DNA from: Pelagibacteraceae bacterium AG-349-L23 | Lineage (GTDB): Bacteria; Pseudomonadota; Alphaproteobacteria; Pelagibacterales; Pelagibacteraceae | DNA: 64,000 bases | Reading direction: 5' to 3' | Assembly: GCA_003281045.1 (NCBI GenBank) | Contig: QCDD01000003.1 | Span: 1 to 64,000 of the forward strand | Part shown: positions 46,740 through 59,811 of the stretch, in pieces | How positions within the stretch are numbered: the first letter of the stretch is position 1 | Layout: each line of letters opens with the position of its first letter | The notes under the pieces: model-generated | Database searches by the model: none | Seen by the model: only the letters and a program-made list of their open reading frames with translations | Told to the model about the DNA's origin: nothing | Program-made: the position numbers and the translations under genes

Positions 46740-47822
46740 ATGTCATTTAATACTTTTGGAAAGGTTTTTCGTTTCACTACATGGGGAGAATCTCATGGTC
46801 CTGCAATTGGTTGTATAATAGATGGTTGTCCACCACTAATAAACCTCAATGAACGAGATATTCAGATAGAACTCAACAAAAGAAAACCTGGTCAATCTAA
46901 ATTTACTACTCAAAGAAAAGAAAGTGATAAAGTAGAGATTCTTTCAGGAGTCTTTGAAGGCAAAACAACTGGAACTCCAATCTCTTTAATAATTTATAAC
47001 GAGGATATGCGCTCAAAAGATTATAATGATATTAAGGATAAATTCAGACCAGGTCATGCTGATTTTACTTACTTTAAAAAGTATGGAATTAGAGATTATA
47101 GAGGTGGTGGAAGGTCTTCAGCGAGAGAGACTGCTTCTAGAGTTGCAGCAGGAGCGGTAGCAAAAAAAGTTTTGGAAAAAAAATTAGGTAAAAAATTTAA
47201 AATTTCTGGTGCAGTTACACAGCTTGGAATTCTTGGATGCGATACAAACAAGTGGGATGATAAGATAATTTATAAAAATCCGTTTTTTTGTCCTGATAAA
47301 TCAATGCTTAAAATATGGGAAAAATATCTTTTGAGTATTAGAAAGGCAGGTTCATCCTGTGGTGCTATAATTGAAATTAGAGCTAATGGTATTCCTGCAG
47401 GATTGGGGGCACCAATTTACTCAAAACTAGACTCTGATATTGCATCTGCAATGATGAGTATTAATGCTGTAAAAGGAGTCAATATTGGCTCTGGAATGAA
47501 TTCCGCTCAATTGTCTGGAGAAGAAAATTCAGATGAAATTTCAAAATCAAAAAATAAATTAAAGTTTAACTCAAATAATGCAGGTGGAATTCTTGGTGGT
47601 ATCTCTTCTGGTCAACAAATAATTGTTTCATTTGCTGTAAAACCTACATCATCAATTTTAAAGAGCAGAAAGACAATTAATAAATTTGGAAAAAATACTA
47701 GTATATCTGTTAAGGGAAGACATGATCCGTGTGTTGGAATTAGAGCAGTTCCAGTGGGTGAGGCTATGCTATCATGCGTTTTACTTGATCATTATTTATT
47801 GAATCAAGCTCAATGTGGATAA
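46740..47822 (+). CDS. aroC: Chorismate synthase AroC
   Basis: AroC converts EPSP to chorismate in the last step of the shikimate pathway, using reduced FMN. The 360-aa protein has [17 protein letters not shown], the central [23 protein letters not shown], and the C-terminal [18 protein letters not shown]. It is a single plus-strand gene between pdxH and dxs, with only 5 bp to the dxs stop on the opposite strand. Length is as expected. Confidence 0.97.
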   Translation: MSFNTFGKVFRFTTWGESHGPAIGCIIDGCPPLINLNERDIQIELNKRKPGQSKFTTQRKESDKVEILSGVFEGKTTGTPISLIIYNEDMRSKDYNDIKDKFRPGHADFTYFKKYGIRDYRGGGRSSARETASRVAAGAVAKKVLEKKLGKKFKISGAVTQLGILGCDTNKWDDKIIYKNPFFCPDKSMLKIWEKYLLSIRKAGSSCGAIIEIRANGIPAGLGAPIYSKLDSDIASAMMSINAVKGVNIGSGMNSAQLSGEENSDEISKSKNKLKFNSNNAGGILGGISSGQQIIVSFAVKPTSSILKSRKTINKFGKNTSISVKGRHDPCVGIRAVPVGEAMLSCVLLDHYLLNQAQCG

Positions 47823-47827
47823 TTACT

Positions 47828-49741
47828 TTATTTTTGTTTTTGTAAGATAATATTTGAATTTAATACATCTAAAATTTGTTCTTCAATAGAAATGCTATCT
47901 AAATTTGCGAGTTTATACATGTTTTCAGGTTTGTCTTGATCAATAAAAATATCTGGAAGTTTCATTGATCTAAATTTTAAATTTGAGTCCATTAGTCCCT
48001 TTTTTGTTAAAAAATCAATTACATGAGAGCCGAATCCACCAATTGACCCTTCCTCAATAGTTACAATTGCCTCGTGTGTTGTTGCTAATTGCCATATCAA
48101 ATTTTCATCCAATGGCTTGGCAAATCTTGCATCCACTATTGTAATATTAACACCTTTTTTTTTTAAATTTTCTGATGCCCTTAAACTTTCACTTAATCTT
48201 GCACCAAAGTTTATTAAAGCTAACTTTTTTCCATCTTGAATAATTCTTGATTTACCAATCTCTATCTTTTCATTAATTGATGGCAATATTGATCCAATAC
48301 CACTCCCTCTTGGATACCTGAATGCACAGGGTCTATCATTAATTTCTGTAGAAGTATTAATCATTCTTACCAACTCGGCCTCATCACTTGCAGCCATTAC
48401 AATAAAATTTGGTAGTGTTGCTAAATAAGTTGTGTCAAAACTACCTGCGTGTGTAGGTCCATCAGCTCCAACTAATCCTGCTCTATCTATTGCAAATCTT
48501 ACAGGTAAACTCTGTATCGCAACATCATGAACGACTTGATCATATGCTCTCTGAAGAAATGTTGAATAAATTGCTGCATAAGGTTTATAATTCTCAGTCG
48601 CTAAGCCGGCTGCAAACGTAACGGCGTGTTGTTCAGCAATACCAACATCATAAGTTCTATCTGGAAATTCTTTTCTAAAATTGTTTAATCCAGTTCCATC
48701 TGGCATTGCAGCTGTTATTGCAACAATTTTACTATCTTTTTTTGCGTGTTGTATCAGAGTATCAGCAAAAACTTTAGTGTATGACGGTATTTTACTGGAA
48801 CTTTTTTCTTGTTCCCCAGTCTTTACATTAAATTTGGATACACCATGATAATGATCTTTTGCTTCTTCAGCAAAAGAATAGCCTTTTCCTTTTTTTGTTT
48901 TTATATGAATTAATATTGGACCTTGGTGTTTTGAATCCCTTGCATTTCTTAAAATTGGAATCAATGAAGAAAGATCATGGCCATCGATAGGACCAATATA
49001 ATAGAAACCTAATGAGCTAAATAAAGTTCCACCAGTCACAGCTGATCTCAATAAATCTTCAGCTTTGCCAGCTTTTGCACTAAATCTTTTTGAAAATGCT
49101 GATGTAATCAATTTTATAGTTTCTCTTAAACTAAAATATATTTTACCAGAAAAAATTTTAGCTAAATATGTTCCCATTGCTCCAACAGGCCTTGCAATTG
49201 ACATGTCGTTATCATTTAATATAACAATCATTTTGGTCTTTGAGGCACCTGCATTATTCATGGCCTCATAAGCCATGCCTGCACTTATTGCACCATCACC
49301 AATCACTGCTATAACATTCTCTGATTTTTTTGATAATTTATTTGCTTCTGCAATTCCCAAAGCTGATGAAATTGACGTAGAACTATGCGCAGCTCCGAAA
49401 GGATCATATTCACTTTCTAAACGCTTAGTAAATCCTGAGAGACCCCCTCCTTGCCGAAGTGTTCTTATTTTATCTTTTCTTCCTGTTAAAATTTTATGAG
49501 GATAACATTGGTGTCCTACATCCCAAATTAATTTATCACTTGGTGTGTTAAAAATATAATGTAATGCTACGCTTAATTCTACTACACCTAAACTAGCACC
49601 TAAATGTCCTCCAGTAACTGATACTGCATCGATCATTTCCTCTCTTAATTCATCAGCAACCTTTTGCAGTTTTGTTTCAGGAACTTTTTTTAAGTCTGAT
49701 GGAAAATTAATCTGATCTAAAAATTCGTAATTTTTTTTCAT
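47828..49741 (-). CDS. dxs: 1-deoxy-D-xylulose-5-phosphate synthase Dxs
   Basis: Dxs starts the MEP pathway by condensing pyruvate with glyceraldehyde 3-phosphate on ThDP. The 637-aa protein has [28 protein letters not shown], the ThDP motif [35 protein letters not shown] (with the catalytic Glu) and [15 protein letters not shown]. Its start overlaps the ispA stop by 4 nt, so xseB-ispA-dxs forms a coupled isoprenoid operon, as in many proteobacteria. Confidence 0.97.
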   Translation of the reverse strand: MKKNYEFLDQINFPSDLKKVPETKLQKVADELREEMIDAVSVTGGHLGASLGVVELSVALHYIFNTPSDKLIWDVGHQCYPHKILTGRKDKIRTLRQGGGLSGFTKRLESEYDPFGAAHSSTSISSALGIAEANKLSKKSENVIAVIGDGAISAGMAYEAMNNAGASKTKMIVILNDNDMSIARPVGAMGTYLAKIFSGKIYFSLRETIKLITSAFSKRFSAKAGKAEDLLRSAVTGGTLFSSLGFYYIGPIDGHDLSSLIPILRNARDSKHQGPILIHIKTKKGKGYSFAEEAKDHYHGVSKFNVKTGEQEKSSSKIPSYTKVFADTLIQHAKKDSKIVAITAAMPDGTGLNNFRKEFPDRTYDVGIAEQHAVTFAAGLATENYKPYAAIYSTFLQRAYDQVVHDVAIQSLPVRFAIDRAGLVGADGPTHAGSFDTTYLATLPNFIVMAASDEAELVRMINTSTEINDRPCAFRYPRGSGIGSILPSINEKIEIGKSRIIQDGKKLALINFGARLSESLRASENLKKKGVNITIVDARFAKPLDENLIWQLATTHEAIVTIEEGSIGGFGSHVIDFLTKKGLMDSNLKFRSMKLPDIFIDQDKPENMYKLANLDSISIEEQILDVLNSNIILQKQK

Positions 49742-50610
49742 TTATTTCTATTTAAAATATAATTTAGAGTTTCAGTTAAATTCTTAGATTTTGGTCCATA
49801 CTTTTTTAACTTAGTATTTATTTTTAAAATTAGTTTATTCGCATATTTAATAGTATTTTTATCTCCCAGTAAACTAATAAGAGTTGCTTTACCTTTTTTC
49901 TTGTCTTTTCCAGTTTTTTTTCCTGCAGCAGAAAGACTTCCATTATAATCAATTAAATCGTCAGCAACTTGAAATAGTAATCCTATATCAGCTCCGATAT
50001 TTTCAAATTTTTGGATATCTTTTTTACTTTTGTTCTTTAAAATTAATGGAGCTACACAACAAAAACTAAACAGTTTTCCAGTTTTTTTTATTTCCATTTC
50101 AATTATTTTTTTTTCTGAAATTTTCTTATGTTCATAGCTAAGATCTAAATATTGACCACCAGCAATCCCAAGATGTCCAGAACTCTCAGAAATTTTATTA
50201 ATTAATCTAATTTTTGTTTTTTCATTGATATTTAAATCTTTGTGACTCAAAATTTCGAATGCCATAGTTAAGAGTGAGTTTCCAGCAAGAACAGCTGTAG
50301 ACTCTCCAAATTTGATATGAGTAGAAGGCTTACCTCGTCTTATTAAATCATTATCCATACATGGTAAATCGTCATGAATAAGTGAATAAGCATGAATACA
50401 TTCTACAGCAGCACCAACAATTAGTAAGGTTTTATAATTTAAGTTAAATATTGAACCAACATCAACTAGTATTTTTGATCTTATTTTTTTACCACCCGAA
50501 AATAATCCATATTGCATTGGGACAATTAGTTCTGATTTTTTTTGCTTTTTAATAAATCTTTTTAAAAAAATATTTGTGTCTTTAGCAATTTTATTTAGTT
50601 TTTTTTGCAT
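49738..50610 (-). CDS. ispA: Farnesyl/geranylgeranyl diphosphate synthase IspA
   Basis: A 290-aa short-chain trans-prenyl diphosphate synthase that supplies C15 (or C20) precursors. The first Asp-rich motif DDLPCMDND is at about residues 80-88 with the two-residue insertion characteristic of bacterial FPPS, and the second is [18 protein letters not shown] precedes it. It overlaps xseB by 20 nt and dxs by 4 nt. C15 is the likely product, given the insertion, but this is by family rule only. Confidence 0.95.
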   Translation of the reverse strand: MQKKLNKIAKDTNIFLKRFIKKQKKSELIVPMQYGLFSGGKKIRSKILVDVGSIFNLNYKTLLIVGAAVECIHAYSLIHDDLPCMDNDLIRRGKPSTHIKFGESTAVLAGNSLLTMAFEILSHKDLNINEKTKIRLINKISESSGHLGIAGGQYLDLSYEHKKISEKKIIEMEIKKTGKLFSFCCVAPLILKNKSKKDIQKFENIGADIGLLFQVADDLIDYNGSLSAAGKKTGKDKKKGKATLISLLGDKNTIKYANKLILKINTKLKKYGPKSKNLTETLNYILNRNK

Positions 50611-50845
50611 TATTTTTTAAGGTTATCTTAGATATATTATCTTTAGTTGTTGTATTAATATCAGTAACTTTTTTTTTAAATTTTTTCTCGATGATATTGT
50701 TAAGTTTTATCAAATTTTGATATTTTTCAATTGAATTTTGTAAATCTTTTTGACTTTCTAAATCCTCAATTATCTTATTAGCTTCGAGAGTTAGTTCCTC
50801 CAGAGACGAGGATTCATAATCATTTGGTAAATCTTTATCTTTCAT
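50591..50845 (-). CDS. xseB: Exodeoxyribonuclease VII small subunit XseB
   Basis: The 84-aa protein is mainly alpha-helical (SSLEELTLEANKIIEDLESQKDLQNSIEKYQNLIKLNNIIEKKF), fitting the XseB helical hairpin that binds XseA. It lies directly upstream of ispA with a 20-nt overlap, the usual genomic place. XseA is not in this window. The C-terminal tail is Lys/Asn-rich and longer than the core. The call rests on the family pattern and context. Confidence 0.85.
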   Translation of the reverse strand: MKDKDLPNDYESSSLEELTLEANKIIEDLESQKDLQNSIEKYQNLIKLNNIIEKKFKKKVTDINTTTKDNISKITLKNNAKKTK

Positions 50846-50865
50846 ATAATACTCTCAGATAATAC

Positions 50866-51813
50866 ATGAAAATGAATCTTGCAAATATTAAAAAAGCAAA
50901 AAAACTTCTGTATAAAAGGGAGTGTATTGCTATACCTACAGAAACAGTTTATGGTTTGGCGGGTAATGCCTACTCAGACCAAGCTTGTCAAAAAATATAT
51001 AAACTTAAAAAAAGACCAAAAAATAACCCTCTAATAGTTCATTATCTGAATATTCAAAGGTTGAAAAAAGATTGTCATTTAAACAATGACTTTATTAAAC
51101 TATATAAAAAATTTTGTCCTGGTCCTTTAACTTTTATACTAAATCTTAAAAAATCATCAAAAATTTCAAAAATAATTACTAACAAAAAAAATACATTGGC
51201 AGTAAGATTTCCGCGGCACTCAATCACGAGAAGATTACTAAAAATTTTAGAATTTCCTTTAGCAGCTCCAAGTGCTAATCCCTCATCTAGGGTAAGTGCT
51301 GTAACATCTAATCATGTAAAAGAAGATTTTGGAAAAAAAATTAAATACATACTTGAGGGCGGAAAATCATCTATTGGAGTAGAATCAACAATTATTGACC
51401 TTAGAGAGAAACCTAAAATCTTAAGATTGGGGGGCTTAAATGTTTCAACTATTCAAAAAATACTTGGGAAAAAAATAACAATAAACAACAAACCTTCAAA
51501 AATCGTTTCACCAGGTCAACTAAAGGTTCATTATTCACCAGGTTTGCCCATCAGACTTAATGCAAAAAATATTCGTAAAGATGAAGCATACTTATTGATT
51601 AGAAAGAAAAAAGTAAGTAAACCAAATTTTTATTTTTTGTCACAAAAAGGAAATCTAAAAGAAGCTGCAAAAAATTTATATTCTACTTTAAGAAAAATTA
51701 AAAAAAAGAAATACAGCTCGATTGCAGTATGTAAAATCCCTGATAGAGGATATGGTAAAACAATTAATGATAGGTTATTAAGAGCATCAAGATTCAATGA
51801 AAAAACCACTTGA
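50866..51813 (+). CDS. sua5: Threonylcarbamoyl-AMP synthase (Sua5/YwlC type)
   Basis: A 315-aa enzyme that makes threonylcarbamoyl-adenylate from Thr, bicarbonate and ATP for the t6A37 modification of ANN-reading tRNAs. The TsaC-type domain starts with IAIPTETVYGLAGNAYSD, KKRPKNNPLIVHY and FPLAAPSANPSSRVSAVTSNHV, and a C-terminal Sua5 domain follows (SPGQLKVHYSPGLPIRL, then DRGYGKTINDRLLRAS). The presence of the second domain favours Sua5 over short TsaC. Its end overlaps the ABC ATPase gene by 17 nt. Confidence 0.93.
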   Translation: MKMNLANIKKAKKLLYKRECIAIPTETVYGLAGNAYSDQACQKIYKLKKRPKNNPLIVHYLNIQRLKKDCHLNNDFIKLYKKFCPGPLTFILNLKKSSKISKIITNKKNTLAVRFPRHSITRRLLKILEFPLAAPSANPSSRVSAVTSNHVKEDFGKKIKYILEGGKSSIGVESTIIDLREKPKILRLGGLNVSTIQKILGKKITINNKPSKIVSPGQLKVHYSPGLPIRLNAKNIRKDEAYLLIRKKKVSKPNFYFLSQKGNLKEAAKNLYSTLRKIKKKKYSSIAVCKIPDRGYGKTINDRLLRASRFNEKTT

Positions 51814-52525
51814 AGTTATAGGATTATCAAAAACTTATAATACAAAAGAAGCAGTAAAAGACGTTTCTTTTAAAGTAAATCAAAATGAAATTATTGGGAT
51901 ACTTGGTCCTAATGGTTGTGGAAAAACTACTACAATCGGAATGATTTTGGGTTTATTAAAACCATCAAAAGGAAAAGTTTTAATAAATGGTGTCGAAATT
52001 GAAAACCAACGTGTAGATTTACTAAATCAATTAAATTTTATATCACCTTATATAGAGTTGCCTAAAAAATTGACAGTTAGACAAAATTTAGAAGTTTATG
52101 GGAGGCTTTATGATGTGAACAAACATAAGGCAAAAATTGAATATCTGTGTGAAAAATTAAGACTCTACGAATTTATAGATAAATTAACTGGGGAATTGTC
52201 ATCTGGTCAAAAAAATAGAGTTAGTCTTGCAAAATCAATAATTAATAATCCAAAAGTTTTACTTCTTGATGAACCTACAGCATCACTTGATCCTGAAACG
52301 GGTGATTTCGTTAGAAGTTTTTTAGAGGAATATCAACAGGAAAATAAAACATCTATTCTATTAGCATCACATAATATGGCAGAGGTAGAGAGACTATGTT
52401 CTTCAGTTTTAATGATGAATAAAGGATCGATTATTGATGAGGGAAGTCCAGAGGAATTAATTAAAAAACATGGAAGAAAAAATATGGAAGAAGTTTTTTT
52501 AAAACTTACAAGGGAAAAAGTATGA
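51797..52525 (+). CDS. ABC transporter ATPase (ABC-2 / NodI-like exporter)
   Basis: A 242-aa ATP-binding subunit. Walker A is GPNGCGKTTT, the signature is LSSGQKNRVSLAKS (in place of LSGGQ), Walker B is VLLLDEPTASLDPET, and the switch His is in LASHNM. It is cotranscribed with the permease gene (4-nt overlap) and overlaps sua5 by 17 nt. The pair most resembles ABC-2 exporters of drugs, lipids or polysaccharides. Substrate unknown. Confidence 0.92.
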   Translation: MKKPLEVIGLSKTYNTKEAVKDVSFKVNQNEIIGILGPNGCGKTTTIGMILGLLKPSKGKVLINGVEIENQRVDLLNQLNFISPYIELPKKLTVRQNLEVYGRLYDVNKHKAKIEYLCEKLRLYEFIDKLTGELSSGQKNRVSLAKSIINNPKVLLLDEPTASLDPETGDFVRSFLEEYQQENKTSILLASHNMAEVERLCSSVLMMNKGSIIDEGSPEELIKKHGRKNMEEVFLKLTREKV

Positions 52526-53313
52526 ATTTTAATAAAATGTATGGTCTTTTCCTTAGACATTTTTATTTAATTAAAAGTTCTTTACCAAGAATTTTGGATT
52601 TAATTTATTGGCCAACAATTCAAATAATTTTGTGGGGTTTTATCTCAAAGTTCTTTTCAATACATAGTGACTACTATAGCAATACTTTGGGAGTAATTTT
52701 AACGTGTGCAATACTTTACGATATTCTTTTTAGATCAAGCATTAGTTTTAACATGCTTTTTTTAGAAGAAATCTGGAGTAGAAATTTCACAAATTTGTTT
52801 ATTGCTCCCCTTAAGCTTAAAGAAATTATTGTTTCATTAATTTTTACTGCTTTGATAAGGACTTTAATAGGATTGGTTCCTGCGATAATGCTAACCTCTC
52901 CTTTATTTGGTGTATCAATTTTAAAATTGGGATTACCGCTTTTATTCCTATTTCTGAGTTTATATCTTTTTGGTATAACACTTGGGTTGTTTGTGAGTTC
53001 AGGACTAATTAGATTTGGTCCATCATTTGAAAATATTGCATGGTCGTCCCTATTTTTGCTAGCTCCTTTAGGATGTATATATTATCCAATAGAAATTCTA
53101 CCAGAATTATTTCAATTTATAGCAAAAGGTTTGCCGCTTGTTTATATTTTCGATGAGACTAGAAACATACTTTTAAATGGGTCGATTGATTATGCAAATT
53201 TGAAACAAGCATATTTATTAAACCTGATCTATTTAATCATTGGAATAGTTCTATTTTATTTGTCTTTTTTGAGAGCTCGAATTAAAGGAACATTAATTAA
53301 CATGGGTGAATAA
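52522..53313 (+). CDS. ABC-2 type transporter permease
   Basis: A 263-aa integral membrane protein with about six helices, starting MNFNKMYGLFLRHFYLIKSSLPRILDLIYWPTIQIILWGFISKF. This resembles the ABC2_membrane family with a cytoplasmic amphipathic start. LGCIYYPIEILPELFQFIAKGLPLVYIFDETR fits the conserved ABC-2 C-terminal region. It overlaps the ATPase gene by 4 nt and ends 1 nt before the tRNA-Arg on the other strand. Substrate unknown, export likely. Confidence 0.9.
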   Translation: MNFNKMYGLFLRHFYLIKSSLPRILDLIYWPTIQIILWGFISKFFSIHSDYYSNTLGVILTCAILYDILFRSSISFNMLFLEEIWSRNFTNLFIAPLKLKEIIVSLIFTALIRTLIGLVPAIMLTSPLFGVSILKLGLPLLFLFLSLYLFGITLGLFVSSGLIRFGPSFENIAWSSLFLLAPLGCIYYPIEILPELFQFIAKGLPLVYIFDETRNILLNGSIDYANLKQAYLLNLIYLIIGIVLFYLSFLRARIKGTLINMGE

Positions 53314-53314
53314 T

Positions 53315-53391
53315 TGGTGCGCCTGCTAGGAGTCGAACCCAGAACCTCCTGATCCGAAGTCAGGCGCTCTATCCAGTTGAGCTACAAGCGC
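53315..53391 (-). tRNA. tRNA-Arg (anticodon TCG)
   Basis: The minus strand reads GCGCTTG (acceptor), GTAGCTCAACTGGATAGAGC (D-arm region), CCTGA CTTCGGA TCAGG (anticodon arm), then GGGTTCGACTCC (T-arm) and CAGGCGC A CCA. All four stems pair and the loop CTTCGGA gives anticodon TCG, reading CGA and other CGN codons. CCA is genomically encoded at 53315-53317. It is 77 nt, between the ABC permease and rluD. Confidence 0.95.
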
Positions 53392-53414
53392 ATATAATAG
53401 TAATATATCATTTT

Positions 53415-54395
53415 ATGAAAAAAAAAATAAATTTGATTGTAAAAGAAAGCAATAAAAATATGCGTATAGATGTTTTTATTAATAGTAAGGAAAATGAGAT
53501 AAGTAGAACTAGAATAAAAAACTTAATTTTAAGTAAGAAGCTTAAGATTAATAATAAAGTTATTTCAGATCCTGCCAAAAAAGTTTTAAAAGACGATGCT
53601 ATAGAATTAATAATTCCAGAGCCTAAAAAAGCTTCTCTGAAACCATTTAAATTCAAATTAGATATTGTTCATGAGGACAAAGATATAATAGTACTAAACA
53701 AACCAGCAGGTATCGTAATGCATCCAGGTGCTGGGAATTTTGACAATACAATTGTAAATGCATTAGTGGATTACGATAAAGACTCTCTTTCAAATGTTGG
53801 TGATGAACTTAGACCAGGAATAGTACATAGGATAGACAAAAATACATCAGGTTTAGTAGTCATAGCAAAAAATAATCTATCGCATGAAAACTTATCTAAT
53901 CAGTTTAATAAACACTCTATAACAAGAGTTTATCAATTATTAATATGGGGAAAAGTTAGGCCTTCTAGGGGAAAAATTGAAACTTTAATAACACGAAGTT
54001 CAAAGAATAGACAAATGATGGAAGTTAGTCGGACTAAAGGAAAAAAAGCGATTACCAATTATAGAACTATCGAAATTTTTGAAAATAAACACACACCAAC
54101 TTTAAGTTTAGTAGAATGTAAACTTGAAACGGGCAGAACCCATCAAATTAGAGTTCACATGAATTTTTTAGGAAATAGTATTGTTGGTGATGATAAATAT
54201 AAAAAAAAGTTTAAGAAAATTAAAAATATTAATCCATTGATAGAGCAAAATTTAAATAGTCTTAATAGACAATTTCTTCATGCTAAGACTCTAGGCTTCA
54301 TTCACCCCACGAAAAGCAAAGAAATGGTTTTCAACTCAAATTTACCTTTAGAACTTGAGAATATTTTAAAAATACTAAGAAATACTAATAAATAA
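53415..54395 (+). CDS. rluD: 23S rRNA pseudouridine synthase RluD
   Basis: A 326-aa enzyme of the RluA family that modifies U1911/1915/1917 of 23S rRNA (by E. coli numbering). An N-terminal S4 domain (MRIDVFINSKENEISRTRIKNLILSKKLKINNKVI) precedes the catalytic core with HRIDKNTSGLVVIAKN (catalytic Asp in the RIDK motif), GRTHQIRVHMNFLG and RQFLHAKTLGFIHP. The S4 domain favours RluD over RluA. It begins 23 bp after the 5' end of the tRNA gene and precedes rpoH by 40 bp. Confidence 0.93.
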   Translation: MKKKINLIVKESNKNMRIDVFINSKENEISRTRIKNLILSKKLKINNKVISDPAKKVLKDDAIELIIPEPKKASLKPFKFKLDIVHEDKDIIVLNKPAGIVMHPGAGNFDNTIVNALVDYDKDSLSNVGDELRPGIVHRIDKNTSGLVVIAKNNLSHENLSNQFNKHSITRVYQLLIWGKVRPSRGKIETLITRSSKNRQMMEVSRTKGKKAITNYRTIEIFENKHTPTLSLVECKLETGRTHQIRVHMNFLGNSIVGDDKYKKKFKKIKNINPLIEQNLNSLNRQFLHAKTLGFIHPTKSKEMVFNSNLPLELENILKILRNTNK

Positions 54396-54435
54396 ATCAT
54401 TGAAAAATATAAATAATTAATTAGATAAACTCTTT

Positions 54436-57430
<2,995 letters not shown>

Positions 57431-57431
57431 T

Positions 57432-58757
57432 TTATTTAAATTCTTTTGAAATCATATTTATACATTTTTTAAGCAAAATTTTATTTTCACTCTCACCCAT
57501 TATTCTTATCTTTGGTTCAGTGCCTGATTTTCTTACAAGAATTCGACCTTGATTTTTAATTAATTTTTTTGCAATTTTAATGGATCTTTTAACAGAGTGA
57601 TTTTGAAGTATTTTATCATCTTTTATTTTTATATTTTCTAAAATTTGTGGAATTTTTTTAAAGACATTAAAAAAATCACTGGCTTTAGTTTTTCTATTCA
57701 TTGATTTGATAATCTCTAAAGCAACAAGCACACCATCGCCTGTTGTTGCAAATTTTCCTAAAATAATATGACCCGATTGCTCTCCTCCTAAATTGAATTT
57801 TTTCTTTTGCATCAATTCCTTAACATATCTGTCCCCAACATTAGCTCTTAAAAATTTAATTCCTTTTTCTTTTAAAAATTTTTCTAAACCGTAGTTTGAC
57901 ATTAAGGTCCCGACAACACCTCCTTTGAGAATTTTTCTCTTTTTCCATTGTAAAGCTAATGCAGCGATAATTTGATCACCATCAATTATAGATCCTTTTT
58001 CATCACACATTATTATTCTGTCAGCATCTCCATCTAAAGATATACCCAAATCTGCTTTGAATTTTTTAACATTTCTTTGTAGTTTTTCTGGAAAAGTTGA
58101 ACCACAATTTTTATTAATATTAAATCCATTTGGTTTATTGCCTATAACTTTTAATTTTGCTCCAAGTGATCTGATTAATTTTGGTGCAGATTTATATCCA
58201 GCTCCATTTGCGCAGTCTAGAACCACTTTAAAATTATTTAATTTAAAGTTTCTTGATAACTTTTTTTTACAAATTTTAATATATTCATCAGTTCCAGTCT
58301 CTAGCCTTTTAACCCTTCCTAATTTTTTTGGATTTGATAAGTGTTTTTGAACTTTACTATCTATTAAATTTTCAATTTTTTTTTGAATTTTATCAGATAG
58401 TTTTAATCCATCAGGACCGAATAACTTTAAACCATTATCATAAAATAAATTGTGTGAAGCAGTGATCATAATACCAAGATTTGCATTCATTGATTTTGTC
58501 AACATTGCAAGGCCATTTGTCGGCAATGGGCCCAGTGTATAAACGTGCATTCCCGCAGATGCTAAACCTGAAACTAGTGCAGGTTCTAATGCGTATCCTG
58601 AAAGTCTAGTATCTTTAGCAATAATTGCTGTTTGTTTTCTTTTTTTTAAATTTGTGAAATATTTTCCTGCTGCTAATCCAAACTTAAAGAACATATCTCC
58701 ATTAATGTTCCCACTATTTACCTGCCCTCTAATCCCATCAGTACCAAAATACTTCAT
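57432..58757 (-). CDS. glmM: Phosphoglucosamine mutase GlmM
   Basis: GlmM interconverts glucosamine 6- and 1-phosphate for UDP-GlcNAc, needed in peptidoglycan and lipid A. The 441-aa protein starts MKYFGTDGIRGQVN, with the phospho-Ser loop ITASHN (Ser101), GISLDGDADRIIMCD for metal binding, GGEQSGHIILG for sugar specificity and KSGTEPKIRIMGE in the C-terminal phosphate loop. It is joined to folP by a 1-base overlap. Confidence 0.96.
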   Translation of the reverse strand: MKYFGTDGIRGQVNSGNINGDMFFKFGLAAGKYFTNLKKRKQTAIIAKDTRLSGYALEPALVSGLASAGMHVYTLGPLPTNGLAMLTKSMNANLGIMITASHNLFYDNGLKLFGPDGLKLSDKIQKKIENLIDSKVQKHLSNPKKLGRVKRLETGTDEYIKICKKKLSRNFKLNNFKVVLDCANGAGYKSAPKLIRSLGAKLKVIGNKPNGFNINKNCGSTFPEKLQRNVKKFKADLGISLDGDADRIIMCDEKGSIIDGDQIIAALALQWKKRKILKGGVVGTLMSNYGLEKFLKEKGIKFLRANVGDRYVKELMQKKKFNLGGEQSGHIILGKFATTGDGVLVALEIIKSMNRKTKASDFFNVFKKIPQILENIKIKDDKILQNHSVKRSIKIAKKLIKNQGRILVRKSGTEPKIRIMGESENKILLKKCINMISKEFK

Positions 58758-59806
58758 TAATTATTTATTAGTGCTTTGAAAACTTTTATAGCTTGATTAA
58801 CTTCATTGACATCATGAACTCTCAACATTTGTACACCCTGCAACATTACAAAAATACTGCTACTTATTGTTCCTCCTATTCTTAAAGAGCTATTATTATT
58901 TCCAGATAAATCTTTTATAAATCTTTTTCTAGAAATACCAAGCAGTATAGGCAAACCCAAAGAATGGTAAATTGATATATTTTTAATTATCGTCATATTA
59001 TGTTTCAAATTTTTTCCAAAACCTATACCAGGGTCTAAGATTATATTATTATGATAAATTCCATTCTGGCGTAAAATATTTAATTTTTCCTCAAAAAAAT
59101 CGTAAATATCTAACAATACATTTTTATATTTTGGATTTTTTTGCATTACGTCAGGATTGCCAAGTGAGTGTTGGAGTACGAATGGTATATTATATTTTTT
59201 TAAAATCTTGATTGAGTTTTTATCAAAATTAAGACCAGAAACATCATTAATTAATTTTACTCCTAGTTTGATTCCCTTTTCCATGATTTCTGATTTTCTA
59301 GTATCTAGAGATATAAAATTTTTTTTATCAATTAATTTTAAAATATTTTTGAGTCTATTCCATTCTATTTTTGATTTAACAGCTTTAGATCCAGGTTTAG
59401 TGGACTCTGCTCCAATATCAACAAGGTTTGCGCCAGAATTTAAAAGAAAATTTAATTGTTTTTTGGCTGATGCATAATTAAAAAATTTTCCACCATCTGA
59501 AAAACTGTCTGGAGTAATATTTAAAATTCCCATTATTTGAGGAATATTTTGAAAATTTAAATTTTTAATATTTTTTTTTTTTGTAATTAATCTTAGATTT
59601 TTTTTTACTTTTGTCTTTAAATTTATATTTAATTTGTTCACTTCATTTAAAGAAATTAATTTTTTTGAATTTCTTGTTATTATTTCTATTTTATCAAAAG
59701 AAATTTCAGGATTATTATGAAGTGGTAATGTCTTTTTTTTCTTAACTAATAATTTAGATTTTGCACCATAATAGAAATTACACACTCTAGTGTAATATCT
59801 AGACAT
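58757..59806 (-). CDS. folP: Dihydropteroate synthase FolP with alphaproteobacterial N-terminal extension
   Basis: FolP joins p-aminobenzoate to dihydropterin pyrophosphate. The core begins at about residue 90: IMGILNITPDSFSDGGKF, then LVDIGAESTKPGS, DPGIGFGKNLKHN, and LGISRKRF, so catalytic loops are intact. Some 88 residues precede it (MSRYYTRVCNFYYGAKSKLL onwards). Such an extension is known in alphaproteobacterial DHPS and is probably a genuine domain. It abuts glmM with a 1-base overlap and is 5 nt after ftsH. Confidence 0.93.
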   Translation of the reverse strand: MSRYYTRVCNFYYGAKSKLLVKKKKTLPLHNNPEISFDKIEIITRNSKKLISLNEVNKLNINLKTKVKKNLRLITKKKNIKNLNFQNIPQIMGILNITPDSFSDGGKFFNYASAKKQLNFLLNSGANLVDIGAESTKPGSKAVKSKIEWNRLKNILKLIDKKNFISLDTRKSEIMEKGIKLGVKLINDVSGLNFDKNSIKILKKYNIPFVLQHSLGNPDVMQKNPKYKNVLLDIYDFFEEKLNILRQNGIYHNNIILDPGIGFGKNLKHNMTIIKNISIYHSLGLPILLGISRKRFIKDLSGNNNSSLRIGGTISSSIFVMLQGVQMLRVHDVNEVNQAIKVFKALINN

Positions 59807-59811
59807 TCAGT